The notes beneath the pieces are model-generated. The model did not search any database, was not told where the DNA came from, and saw only the letters and a program-made list of their open reading frames with translations. 64,000 nucleotides of DNA from Octadecabacter sp. B2R22 (GTDB lineage Bacteria; Pseudomonadota; Alphaproteobacteria; Rhodobacterales; Rhodobacteraceae). Positions 26,295-34,600 of the stretch are shown piece after piece (the first letter of the stretch is position 1; every line of letters begins with the position of its first letter). The translations under genes were made by a program, and so were the position numbers. The stretch is from contig NZ_JAHKQJ010000010.1 of assembly GCF_018861045.1 (NCBI RefSeq), positions 620,001 to 684,000 on the forward strand. The letters are read 5' to 3'.

Positions 26295-26379
26295 GAATCA
26301 ACCCAAATGGTTTTGTTGCTACGGACCAAGTCGCTGCCGACTGGTTCGAAAAATAAGAACAAGACATGGGGATGTCACA

Positions 26380-27033
26380 ATGTTTGCTTGGAAAACTACG
26401 ACTTGGGAAAAAGCTGCTCGTTCAAATGGGGGGACATCTGCCGCACTTCCAAAATTGGACACTCACACAACTGGAATGGTGTCTGGCACCAAGGTTGCGA
26501 CGAACACTGGATGGGCCAAGGTCGAAACTATTCGCGAGGGTCAGCAGGTTCTGACGTTTGATGGTGGGCTGCAAACAGTCATCGCGGTTACCCGCCACGT
26601 CTTGATGGCAGACACAGACACCATCGCAAGCTGGCCAATGGCCGTTCCTGCTGGTGCCCTTGGCAACCACGAAGAGATGACACTGCTGCCACATCAATCC
26701 GTCATGATCGAAAGCGACGCTGCTGAAAACATGACAGGCGATCCCTTTGCGGTGATCCCTGCTGCTGCGCTCGAAGGTTACCGTGGCATCACACAGACAC
26801 GTCCATCTGAATGGGTTGAAGTTATCCAGCTGCATTTTGCTCAAGACGAAATCGTATTCGCCAACATCGGCGCTTTGTTCCTGTGCCACGCACAGACAGA
26901 CCTGATCTCGGACGCTGCACCATCCGACTATGCCGTTCTGCCAATGGATGTTGCGGAAGACCTCGTTGATTGCCTGATGTTTGAAGACGACGCACGCGCT
27001 CCTGTCCGTGCCGTTCAGTACGCTGTCGCCTAA
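26380..27033 (+). CDS. Hint-domain protein lacking the catalytic Cys
   Basis: A 217-residue protein with a Hint (hedgehog/intein) fold signature: GTKVATNTGWAKVETIREGQ (about 36-55), followed by VLTFDGG and VTRHV, then LLPHQSVMIES and a late IVFANIGALFLCHA. In self-processing members a Cys precedes this block at about the position that is Gly32 here, and no C-terminal His-Asn is seen, so autocleavage is unlikely. Rhodobacteraceae carry many such Hint_2 proteins, often near exported proteins. The start has a GGGGA ribosome site. A CtrA-type box upstream suggests cell-cycle or motility-linked control. Confidence 0.75.
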   Translation: MFAWKTTTWEKAARSNGGTSAALPKLDTHTTGMVSGTKVATNTGWAKVETIREGQQVLTFDGGLQTVIAVTRHVLMADTDTIASWPMAVPAGALGNHEEMTLLPHQSVMIESDAAENMTGDPFAVIPAAALEGYRGITQTRPSEWVEVIQLHFAQDEIVFANIGALFLCHAQTDLISDAAPSDYAVLPMDVAEDLVDCLMFEDDARAPVRAVQYAVA

Positions 27034-27100
27034 TTGGCTGCACCCAGTTACAAACGGGGGCTGACCTCGCTTGTGACCGGTTGGTTCGGGACATCCCCCA

Positions 27101-27117
27101 GATTGAACGGATCAATC
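27101..27117. repeat. Inverted repeat in Hint-phoX intergenic region
   Basis: GATTGA-ACGGA-TCAATC, perfect 6-bp arms, just before the hairpin at 27120. It could be an operator for phoX or part of the 3' structure of the Hint mRNA. Confidence 0.3.
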
Positions 27118-27119
27118 GG

Positions 27120-27150
27120 GCCCCGTCGTTGGTAACAGCGGCGGGGCGTT
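27120..27150 (+). terminator. Terminator-like hairpin after Hint gene
   Basis: GCCCCGTCG pairs with CGGCGGGGC (one U-G wobble) around a 10-base loop, then GTTT. It lies 87 bases after the stop. Confidence 0.5.
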
Positions 27151-27287
27151 TAATTGGCGGGGGCAGGCACCCAGCCGAACACTGAAAATTTCATTAAACC
27201 GCAATATCACTATTACAAAACTGTGAACTTCATCTCTCAGAAATGCGCCAGTCAGGACCCGCGTCGGGTCCCAGCAGGAGCACGACA

Positions 27288-29213
27288 ATGTCCCAGATCA
27301 ATTACGATGAACTGTCTTTTGATGACGAAGATGAACTGAAATTCCCGCGCCCGACCACGCAAGGCTTTGACGATGTGGTTGAAAAGGCGATCTCGCGTCG
27401 CGGTTTCCTTGGCGGCGCACTTGCATTCGGCTCTGGCGCAGCGGTGATGGGCACCGGCCTGTTGTCGAGCACGTCAGCGCAGGCGCAACAAACGTCTCGC
27501 TTTGCCTTCAACCAGCTTGCGCCGCAAACAGACGGAACCGTGCATGTGCCAGAAGGCTACACATGGGACATCCTCGCACGCTGGGGCGACCCGCTGTTTT
27601 CAGATGCGCCTGAATTTGATTCATCCACGGGCATCCCGACCGAAGGATCTGACCGCGTGTTTGGTGAAAACACTGACGGGATGGAATTGTTCCTTGTAGG
27701 CGACACAGAGCTTCTCGTTGTGAACTCTGAATATGTGAATGGCGGCATCAACTTGCCAGCTGAACAAGAAGGCAAACCTGTTTCCAGTGATGACGTCATC
27801 CGCCTGCAGAACTTCCAAGGCGTGACCGTAATGGAAGTCGCTGAAACAGATGCAGGTTGGGATGTTGTGATCGACAGCCCCTACAACCGCCGCATCCACC
27901 ACCGCACGCCAATGCAGCTCGACGGTCCGGCTGCGGGTCATGATCTTCTGAAAACCAGCGCCGACCCAACTGGAACCACCTCGCTGGGGACGTTCAACAA
28001 CTGCGGTTCTGGCCGCACACCGTGGGGCACTTACCTGACATGCGAAGAAAACTTTAACGGCTACTTTGGCACAACCGAAGAGCTGACCCTTGAGGATGCA
28101 ACCGCCGCTGGATTTGCCCGCTACGGGGTGAATACCGATGTTGATGCGGGCCGTTACAACTACCACGGCTTTGATGCGCGGTTCGACCTCTCAAAAGAAC
28201 CGAACGAGCCACACCGCGCAGGTTACATCGTCGAAATCGACCCTGCAGACCCAACGTCTACCCCTGTGAAACGCACAGCACTTGGCCGTTTCAAGCACGA
28301 AAACGCAGCTTCGGTTGTCGCACCGGATGGCCGCGTGGTTGTCTACATGGGCGACGATGAACGCGGCGAATACATGTACAAATGGGTTAGCCGTGACGTC
28401 TACACACCGGGCGGCGATACATCGACATTGCTCACCGAAGGTCAGCTTTATGTCGCCAAGTTCAATGACGACATGACAGGCACATGGATCGCGCTGACGC
28501 CAGAAGACACAGGAATGTCCGAGGCGGAGATCGCTATCTTCACGCGGATCGCAGCCACTGAGGTCAGCGCCACCACGATGGACCGCCCTGAATGGATCGC
28601 CGTGAACCCCACCGCGATTGAGGCCTACTGCTGCCTCACCAATAACTCTCGCCGTGGCGCAACCAACGACGACGGGTCCTTGCGCACAAACGCAGCGGGC
28701 GAACCTATGACGACAAACGCGCCAAACCCGCGTGAGCTGAACAAATACGGTCAAATCCTGCGCTGGCGTCCGCACAACAGCGACCACGCTGCGGCGACGT
28801 TTGAATGGGATCTGTATGTGATGGCTGGCAACCCAAGCGTCTACGACGACGGGCTTTATGCGGGCACGGCCAACATCAATGCGGGCAACATGTTCAACTC
28901 GCCAGATGGCATGCAAATCGACAGCACTGGTCTGATCTGGATCCAGACAGACGGGGATGACGATAACGAGGGCGATTTCCTTGGCATGGGGAACAACCAG
29001 ATGCTTGCGGGTGATCCCGTCACTGGTGAGATTCGCCGCTTTCTGACGGGGCCGAATGGGTCCGAGGTAACTGGGCTGACGTGGTCGGCGGATCGTCGCA
29101 CAATGTTCGTCGGCATCCAGCACCCCGCAGCGCCGTTCCCTGATGGCGAAGGCACATTGCCGCGCTCGTCCATTGTGACGGTTAAACGTGCGGACAATGC
29201 ATTGGTCGGTTAA
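27288..29213 (+). CDS. PhoX-family (DUF839) phosphatase, Tat-exported
   Basis: A 641-residue protein of the PhoX/DUF839 family, calcium- and iron-dependent alkaline phosphatases releasing phosphate from organic phosphoesters outside the cytoplasm. A Tat signal follows an unusually long acidic N-region: SRRGFLGG at residues 36-43, hydrophobic core, then AQAQQ near 64-68. NNCGSGRTPWGTYLTCEENF and GRFKHENA are typical PhoX segments. ATG at 27288 follows AGGAGCACGACA. PhoX is normally phosphate-regulated, yet I see no convincing Pho box. A strong terminator follows at 29231. Not every DUF839 protein is a proven phosphatase. Confidence 0.88.
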   Translation: MSQINYDELSFDDEDELKFPRPTTQGFDDVVEKAISRRGFLGGALAFGSGAAVMGTGLLSSTSAQAQQTSRFAFNQLAPQTDGTVHVPEGYTWDILARWGDPLFSDAPEFDSSTGIPTEGSDRVFGENTDGMELFLVGDTELLVVNSEYVNGGINLPAEQEGKPVSSDDVIRLQNFQGVTVMEVAETDAGWDVVIDSPYNRRIHHRTPMQLDGPAAGHDLLKTSADPTGTTSLGTFNNCGSGRTPWGTYLTCEENFNGYFGTTEELTLEDATAAGFARYGVNTDVDAGRYNYHGFDARFDLSKEPNEPHRAGYIVEIDPADPTSTPVKRTALGRFKHENAASVVAPDGRVVVYMGDDERGEYMYKWVSRDVYTPGGDTSTLLTEGQLYVAKFNDDMTGTWIALTPEDTGMSEAEIAIFTRIAATEVSATTMDRPEWIAVNPTAIEAYCCLTNNSRRGATNDDGSLRTNAAGEPMTTNAPNPRELNKYGQILRWRPHNSDHAAATFEWDLYVMAGNPSVYDDGLYAGTANINAGNMFNSPDGMQIDSTGLIWIQTDGDDDNEGDFLGMGNNQMLAGDPVTGEIRRFLTGPNGSEVTGLTWSADRRTMFVGIQHPAAPFPDGEGTLPRSSIVTVKRADNALVG

Positions 29214-29230
29214 TCCGATCTTACAAATGC

Positions 29231-29264
29231 AAACGGCCGCCCCAGATCGGGGCGGCCGTTTTTC
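29231..29264. terminator. Strong intrinsic terminator between phoX and fadJ
   Basis: A 13-bp perfect stem (AAACGGCCGCCCC) with loop AGATC and a T-run serves phoX on the plus strand. The left arm's AAA could also serve the convergent fadJ. Confidence 0.9.
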
Positions 29265-29281
29265 GTTTGGTGTTGGGTTGT

Positions 29282-31483
29282 TTAGGCTGCTTTGCTGTCA
29301 ACGCCTGTGCCGAACCGTCCGTAGAACGACTGGCCCTTGTCGGCCATTTCACGCAGCAGGGTCGGACAGGTGAAACGCGGACCGAACTTTTCGGTCATCT
29401 GGTCACAGCGATCCGCCGCATAAGGCGCGCCCAGAATGTCGAGCCAGCTGAACGGACCACCGGACCACGGCGCAAAGCCCCAGCCAAGGATCGCCCCAAC
29501 ATCGCCTTCGCGGATGTCCATCAACACGCCTTCTTCCAGCGCACGAACCGCTTCGAGAACTTGAGAGAACAATAAACGGTGCTGCACCTCGATAAGCTCT
29601 GGCTGCTCGTCGGCCAGCGCGTAGCGTTCGCCCAACCCGGACCATAGTCCTTCGCGGCGGCCCTTTTCGTTGTAGTCATAGAAACCTGCGTTGGACTTGC
29701 GACCCAAGCGGCCCTCATCGGCCATCCAGAAGATCAGCTCATCAGCACTGTCATCGTATGCATCACCCATGGCGGCCTTCGTTGCCTTGGCGATCTTTAC
29801 GCCGAGATCGATTGAGGTTTCATCGGTCAATTGCAGCGGACCCAGCGGCATACCAACCAGTTTGGCGGCATTTTCGATCAAGGCAGGGGCGACGCCCTCT
29901 TGCAGCATGCGCACGCCCTCATTGACGTAGGGCAGGATGCAGCGGTTTGCGTAGAAGAAACGTTCGTCGTTTACAACAATCGGTGTCTTGCGGATCTGGC
30001 GCACGAAATCGAGGGATTTCGCAACAGCCACATCGCCGGTTTCTTTACCGCGGATGATTTCCACCAGCAGCATTTTGTCGACAGGGGAGAAGAAGTGGAT
30101 ACCGATGAACTGATCTGGACGCACGGATGCTTTGGCCAGTTCAGTGATCGGCAGGGTGGATGTGTTGGTCGCAAAGATCGCATCGTCACCGATGATCGCT
30201 TCAACCTTCTTGGTCATCTCCGCCTTAACACCAACGTCTTCAAACACCGCCTCAACGATTAGATCACAGTCTTTCAACGCGTTCAGATCGGTCGTGGCAT
30301 TGATCAGGCTGAGAACCTTTTCTTTCTTCTCTTCGGTCGCTTTCTTACGGGAAATCCCTTTGTCCATATAGGCTGTGGTGTAGGATTTACCCTTGTCGGC
30401 CGCGTCTTGATCGCGGTCAATTAAAACGACCTCGATGCCTGCTAAAGCAGACACAAGGCTGATGCCAGCGCCCATCATGCCCGCGCCCAGCACACCGACT
30501 TTCTTAACGGTCTGGTCAGCAACATCAGGACGGTTCGCACCCTTTTCCAATGCTTCTTTGTTGATGAACAAGCTGCGGATCATCGCCTCGGAGCTTGGGT
30601 TCATGAGGACATTGGTAAACCAACGCGCTTCGATCTTGATGGCCGTGTCAAAAGGCACCATCGCTCCCTCATAAGCCGCCGAGAGCAGCGCCTTGGCGGC
30701 AGGGTAGACGCCCTGGGTCTTGCCGTTGATCATTGCGGATGCGCCAACATAGGTCATGAAACCTGCAGGGTGATACGGTTCACCGCCGGGCATTTTGTAG
30801 CCCTTTTCATCCCATGGCTTAACGATCTTTGGCTCGGAGAGAACCCATGCTTTGGCGGCTGCCAGCAGTTCATCAGCTGGCACGACCTCATCTACCAAGC
30901 CGGCAGATTTGGCTTTGCTCGGGTCCAGTAATTTGCCTTCGAGAAGGTAAGGCGACGCCGCCATCGCGCCCATCTTGCGCACAAGGCGCGTGGTGCCGCC
31001 CATGCCAGGGAAAATGCCAACCATAATTTCTGGCAGGCCGATCTTCGCCTTTGGATTGTCGGCCACAAAAATGCGGTGACACGACAGCGGGATTTCAAAC
31101 CCGATGCCAAGACCTGTGCCCTGCATGGCGCAAGCAATCGGCTTACCGCCCTTGTTGGTTTTTGGGTCCATACCCGCGCGCTCAATCTTACGAAGGATCG
31201 CGTGGCTTGCCATCAGGCCTTCCATCAGACCCTGTGCTGGATTATCGCCCGCGCTTTCTTTCATCTTCGCGATGATGTTGAGGTCCATGCCCCCAGCAAA
31301 GGACCCTTCCTTGCCGGATGTGATGATCACGCCTTTAACGGCATCATCGGCCAGTGCCTGATCGATCAGGCCGTCAAGGTCCATGAACCCCTGCTGGTTC
31401 ATCACGTTCATGGACTTACCAACGGTGTCCCATGTGATCGTGGCGACGCCGTCGGCGTCTGTTTTCATAATAAAGTCGGTCAT
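29282..31483 (-). CDS. fadJ: Fatty-acid oxidation complex alpha subunit (enoyl-CoA hydratase/3-hydroxyacyl-CoA dehydrogenase)
   Basis: A 733-residue bifunctional enzyme. The N-terminal crotonase domain (about 1-200) includes GSFAGGMDL and GLPEIMVGIFPGMGG. The NAD-binding 3-hydroxyacyl-CoA dehydrogenase domain begins with GVLGAGMMGAG near residue 335, and C-terminal dehydrogenase domains follow. It performs hydration and oxidation steps of beta-oxidation with the FadA thiolase encoded upstream in the same transcript. Its ATG overlaps the preceding gene (ATGA). The symbol fadB is also used for such proteins. Confidence 0.94.
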   Translation of the reverse strand: MTDFIMKTDADGVATITWDTVGKSMNVMNQQGFMDLDGLIDQALADDAVKGVIITSGKEGSFAGGMDLNIIAKMKESAGDNPAQGLMEGLMASHAILRKIERAGMDPKTNKGGKPIACAMQGTGLGIGFEIPLSCHRIFVADNPKAKIGLPEIMVGIFPGMGGTTRLVRKMGAMAASPYLLEGKLLDPSKAKSAGLVDEVVPADELLAAAKAWVLSEPKIVKPWDEKGYKMPGGEPYHPAGFMTYVGASAMINGKTQGVYPAAKALLSAAYEGAMVPFDTAIKIEARWFTNVLMNPSSEAMIRSLFINKEALEKGANRPDVADQTVKKVGVLGAGMMGAGISLVSALAGIEVVLIDRDQDAADKGKSYTTAYMDKGISRKKATEEKKEKVLSLINATTDLNALKDCDLIVEAVFEDVGVKAEMTKKVEAIIGDDAIFATNTSTLPITELAKASVRPDQFIGIHFFSPVDKMLLVEIIRGKETGDVAVAKSLDFVRQIRKTPIVVNDERFFYANRCILPYVNEGVRMLQEGVAPALIENAAKLVGMPLGPLQLTDETSIDLGVKIAKATKAAMGDAYDDSADELIFWMADEGRLGRKSNAGFYDYNEKGRREGLWSGLGERYALADEQPELIEVQHRLLFSQVLEAVRALEEGVLMDIREGDVGAILGWGFAPWSGGPFSWLDILGAPYAADRCDQMTEKFGPRFTCPTLLREMADKGQSFYGRFGTGVDSKAA

Positions 31484-31932
31484 GTGTCGTCTCCCAATTG
31501 AGGACCGTGAAGTACGGCCTCATTGTGTTTTTCTGAATCGGGGATAGTGATGAGCATGGAGCTACATTTCCAATCGCCACCGATTATTTTGAGATTGGTC
31601 AGGGTGTTGTAAGGCGCTTGCACCAAGATGTTTCCGGACATCAGTCGGCTTTGATACATCGTGTGAATGGTCTCTTCGTCGTGCCAGTCACACTCAATGA
31701 TATTGCGTACGATTTGCGTCACACCAAGTGAGCGATGATGGGCACGTACGCTGGCAAACCGCGCAGCGAGGTCTTCGACCGTTTCAATCATGACCTCGCC
31801 TTCAAAGGTTCCGAATAACGCCGGAAGCGTGAAAGTCTTTTTAATAGCAGCAAATTCCCCTGACATGATGGCAGCGCCAGTCTCGTCGAGGGCTCTTTGA
31901 GCGATTGTTAAGGCTTCCGCGTGCAACTGCAT
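31480..31932 (-). CDS. NTF2/SnoaL-like hypothetical protein coupled to fadJ
   Basis: A 150-residue soluble protein with a pattern typical of NTF2-like cone folds: an N-terminal helix (MQLHAEALTIAQRALDE), then mid-domain strands, HHRSLGVTQIVRN and a WHDEETIHTMYQSR strand. It starts 5 bases after the fadA stop and overlaps fadJ by ATGA, so it is fully embedded in the beta-oxidation operon. Function is unknown. The context suggests a role with acyl-CoA substrates or simply co-expression. The fold call is tentative. Confidence 0.65.
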   Translation of the reverse strand: MQLHAEALTIAQRALDETGAAIMSGEFAAIKKTFTLPALFGTFEGEVMIETVEDLAARFASVRAHHRSLGVTQIVRNIIECDWHDEETIHTMYQSRLMSGNILVQAPYNTLTNLKIIGGDWKCSSMLITIPDSEKHNEAVLHGPQLGDDT

Positions 31933-31937
31933 GTCGC

Positions 31938-33149
31938 TTACACCCGCTCGATGATGGTTGCTGCACCCATGCCGGATGCTATGCACAACGTCGCAAGGCC
32001 GACTTCTTTGTCAGAGCGTTCCAGTTCGTCCAGCAGTGTGCCGATGATGATTGCGCCGGTCGCCCCGAGCGGGTGGCCCATCGCAATCGATCCACCGTTT
32101 ACGTTGACCTTGGAGTGGTCCACGTTGAACGCTTGCATGAAGCGCAAAACAACAGATGAGAAGGCTTCGTTGACTTCGAACAAATCGATGTCACCAATGC
32201 TCATGCCGCTGTCAGCAAGGATCTTATGAGTGACAGGAACAGGCCCTGTCAGCATGATCGTTGGATCTGTCCCGATTTTGGCTGTCTGGCGGATACGCGC
32301 GCGGGGTTTCAGGCCCATCTTCTCGCCGTATTCTTTGGACCCGATCAGAACGCCAGCCGCACCATCCACGATGCCGGAACTGTTGCCCGCTGTGTGGATG
32401 TGGTTGATCGCCTCAAGGTGCGGGTATTTCATCAATGCGACCTTATCAAAGCCCGGCATCGTTGTGCCCATGGCCTCAAACGCGGCATTCAACGCGCCCA
32501 AAGACTGCATGTCCGTTTGTGGGCGCATGTATTCGTCGGTGTCCAGAATGGTCAGGCCGTTCTGGTCTTTGACGGGTACGATGGATCTGGCAAAACGGTT
32601 GTCTTTCCACGCCGCATCCGCACGCTGTTGGGACGCAACGGCCAGTTGGTCGGCGTCGTCACGAGAGAACCCGTATTCCGTCGCGATGATGTCGGCTGAG
32701 ATGCCCTGTGGGACAAAATAAGTTTCCATGGCGATAGAGGGGTCAACGGCAATCGCAGCGCCATCGCTCCCCATCGGCACGCGGCCCATCATTTCAACAC
32801 CACCAGCGATGTAGGCTTCGCCCGCGCCGCCGCGAACTTGGTTGGCGGCAAGGTTTACGGCTTCCATGCCCGAGGCACAGAACCGGTTGATCGCAAGACC
32901 GGGGATCGACTGGTCAAGCTCAGACGCCAGAACGGCAGTACGGGCCAAACAACCACCGGCCTCTTTGACTTGGGTCACGTTACCCCAAATCACGTCCTCA
33001 ACAGCGTGGCCGGTCAGGTTGTTGCGCTCTTTCAAAGCGTTCAACACGCCTGCGGATAGCTTCGCAGATGTCACCTCATGCAAAGAACCGTCCTTGCGGC
33101 CTTTGCCGCGTGGTGTGCGGATTGCGTCGTAGATATATGCTTCGGTCAT
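31938..33149 (-). CDS. fadA: Acetyl-CoA C-acyltransferase (thiolase)
   Basis: A 403-residue thiolase cleaving 3-ketoacyl-CoA. The active-site Cys lies in NRFCASGMEAVNLAA or the preceding GGCLARTAVLAS region; NEAFSS, GHPLGATGA (catalytic His) and C-terminal CIASGMGAA (second Cys) are intact. It is transcribed with GST upstream and the NTF2-like and FadJ proteins downstream. Length and motifs match degradative thiolases. Confidence 0.94.
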   Translation of the reverse strand: MTEAYIYDAIRTPRGKGRKDGSLHEVTSAKLSAGVLNALKERNNLTGHAVEDVIWGNVTQVKEAGGCLARTAVLASELDQSIPGLAINRFCASGMEAVNLAANQVRGGAGEAYIAGGVEMMGRVPMGSDGAAIAVDPSIAMETYFVPQGISADIIATEYGFSRDDADQLAVASQQRADAAWKDNRFARSIVPVKDQNGLTILDTDEYMRPQTDMQSLGALNAAFEAMGTTMPGFDKVALMKYPHLEAINHIHTAGNSSGIVDGAAGVLIGSKEYGEKMGLKPRARIRQTAKIGTDPTIMLTGPVPVTHKILADSGMSIGDIDLFEVNEAFSSVVLRFMQAFNVDHSKVNVNGGSIAMGHPLGATGAIIIGTLLDELERSDKEVGLATLCIASGMGAATIIERV

Positions 33150-33158
33150 GGTCTCTCC

Positions 33159-33791
33159 TTAAGCGCGATCTGCCGGCGAACCCGGCATCAGATCGTAGGG
33201 GTGTTTCCAACCCTTGGTGCCCTCAATACGGGTCATCCAAGCGTCGATGTGTGGGAAATCGTTACGGTCGAACCCGAATGGTTCGGGGTAAAACAGGTAG
33301 CCCACACAAGCGATGTCAGCGATGGTGAGGCTATCGCCCGTCAGGTAGGGTGTCTCTTCCAATTGGGTTTCCATGATCTTGAGCGCACCAAGAAGCCGCG
33401 CGGTTTGGAACGCGATCACATCAGCGTTGCGCTTTTCTTCTGGCAGGAAATTCATCAGAAACCGCAGCGGTCCGGCAATTGCGCTGACCTTGCTGTTGTC
33501 AAAGAACATCCAGCGCAGGACATCACGACGTTCGGCGGCGGAACGGCCACCCAGTTTACCCGTTTTTGAGGAGATGTAATCCTGGATCACAGCGGACTGC
33601 GTTAGCACCAGATCACCGTCTTCCATCACGGGCGCTTCGCCCATGACGTTCAGTTCGCGAAACTCTGGTGTGCGGGTCTCACCATTGAAGAAATCGATAT
33701 AGACGGGTTCCCATTCGCTTTCCGTCAGTTCAAGCGTTAGCGCGGCTTTGTAAGAATGCCCGCTTTCTCCGAAGCAATGTAGCTTAATCAT
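33159..33791 (-). CDS. Glutathione S-transferase family protein
   Basis: A 210-residue soluble protein with a thioredoxin-like N-terminal domain (about 1-75; VMEDGDLVLTQSAVIQDYI holds the glutathione gamma-glutamyl contact ES/QS) and an all-helical C-terminal domain (LTIADIACVGYL). Substrate is not predictable. It lies 9 bases upstream of fadA in the same direction, a common roseobacter arrangement. Confidence 0.9.
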   Translation of the reverse strand: MIKLHCFGESGHSYKAALTLELTESEWEPVYIDFFNGETRTPEFRELNVMGEAPVMEDGDLVLTQSAVIQDYISSKTGKLGGRSAAERRDVLRWMFFDNSKVSAIAGPLRFLMNFLPEEKRNADVIAFQTARLLGALKIMETQLEETPYLTGDSLTIADIACVGYLFYPEPFGFDRNDFPHIDAWMTRIEGTKGWKHPYDLMPGSPADRA

Positions 33792-33826
33792 GGTGTTATC
33801 CTTTGAAGGTCAGGGGCGTGGCGGTG

Positions 33827-34336
33827 TTACAGTAAAGAGACGGACGCAAAGTCTGGGTAAACGGCGTTGAGAATGTGGATCTGGGATGCGTTTTCGATCC
33901 TCAGAAGAAACCAGTTGCCTTGGTCCTCAAAAAAGAGGGTCTTTGTCATGGTCTCAAAACGTTGGCCGTTCATAGAAATGGTCGAGGTCGTTGGCACAAG
34001 CGCATAGGCCCGCCCCGTTGGAGTGACGGCGGTTTCCATCGCGTCCACATCCATGTTGAAATGTTCAACCTCGACGGTCTCCATCATCTCTTGTGTTTGC
34101 TGGACCAACATATGTCTTAGCGTCAAAGGCCGCAAACCACCCTGTTCGGCGATGTAAGCGATAATTGGCTCTGGCATAAAACCGATAACGGCGGCCATGT
34201 CGTTCGCTTCAAAAGCGGCGTCAAACATGGCTGCCAAACCTGCGATCTGGCGTTGGTCGCTATCCTCAAGGGATTGCGCGAAAAGCGCCGCAGTTGAGTG
34301 TGCGACAAAGATGAATGCTATCCATAACGTTCTCAT
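33827..34336 (-). CDS. Exported hypothetical protein
   Basis: A 169-residue protein with a signal peptide (about 1-20, cleavage near LFAQS) and a mature domain that could be NTF2-like: a helical start (IAGLAAMFDAAFEAND), then strands with ISMNGQRFETMTKTLFFEDQGNWFLLRIENA. Overlaps the upstream 70-codon gene by ATGA. No enzyme motif is seen. It is a candidate periplasmic binding or inhibitor-type protein. Confidence 0.65.
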   Translation of the reverse strand: MRTLWIAFIFVAHSTAALFAQSLEDSDQRQIAGLAAMFDAAFEANDMAAVIGFMPEPIIAYIAEQGGLRPLTLRHMLVQQTQEMMETVEVEHFNMDVDAMETAVTPTGRAYALVPTTSTISMNGQRFETMTKTLFFEDQGNWFLLRIENASQIHILNAVYPDFASVSLL

Positions 34337-34545
34337 TTTTTGCGCGCCTCCAGCTCGGAATTAAACAGACGCAAACGGTGGCCGAATGTGTCTTCGTCGA
34401 TGACGGAATCAAAGTTCTCAAACAGAAACGATAAGGCCTCTCCCTCATCCAGTCCTGCTTCTTTGGCGAAGCGTTTCAGGCGGCGATAACCGTCTTCGGT
34501 CATGGCACAGGGAAAACGGCGGGTTAGGCGAAAGCGTTTGGGCAT
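34333..34545 (-). CDS. Small basic protein, RHH-like
   Basis: A 70-residue charged protein. Its start (KRFRLTRRFPCAMTEDGYRR) could be a beta-strand followed by helices (LKRFAKEAG, DEGEALSFLFENF), the layout of ribbon-helix-helix DNA-binding proteins, but no specific family is recognised. An AGAGG ribosome site and a TATATT box-like sequence precede it. ATGA coupling to the exported protein suggests a two-gene unit, set apart by the terminator at 34571. Confidence 0.55.
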   Translation of the reverse strand: MPKRFRLTRRFPCAMTEDGYRRLKRFAKEAGLDEGEALSFLFENFDSVIDEDTFGHRLRLFNSELEARKK

Positions 34546-34570
34546 GAGACCTCTAATATAGGAATTGAAA

Positions 34571-34591
34571 GGGGCGGATTTAACCCGCCCC
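34571..34591 (-). terminator. Terminator after acyl-CoA dehydrogenase
   Basis: On the minus strand GGGGCGG-GTTAAAT-CCGCCCC (7-bp perfect stem) is followed by TTTC. It separates the dehydrogenase from the small gene downstream. Confidence 0.65.
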
Positions 34592-34600
34592 CCTCAAAGC

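Noticed and set aside
26253-26561. Open frame overlapping the start of the Hint gene
   Set aside because: It is out of frame with the recognisable Hint protein and has no homology.
27182-27233. Two CTG-AA-TTCAT-like repeats before phoX as a Pho box
   Set aside because: They do not fit CTGTCAT-N4-CTGTCAT and are 39 bases apart; evidence too weak.
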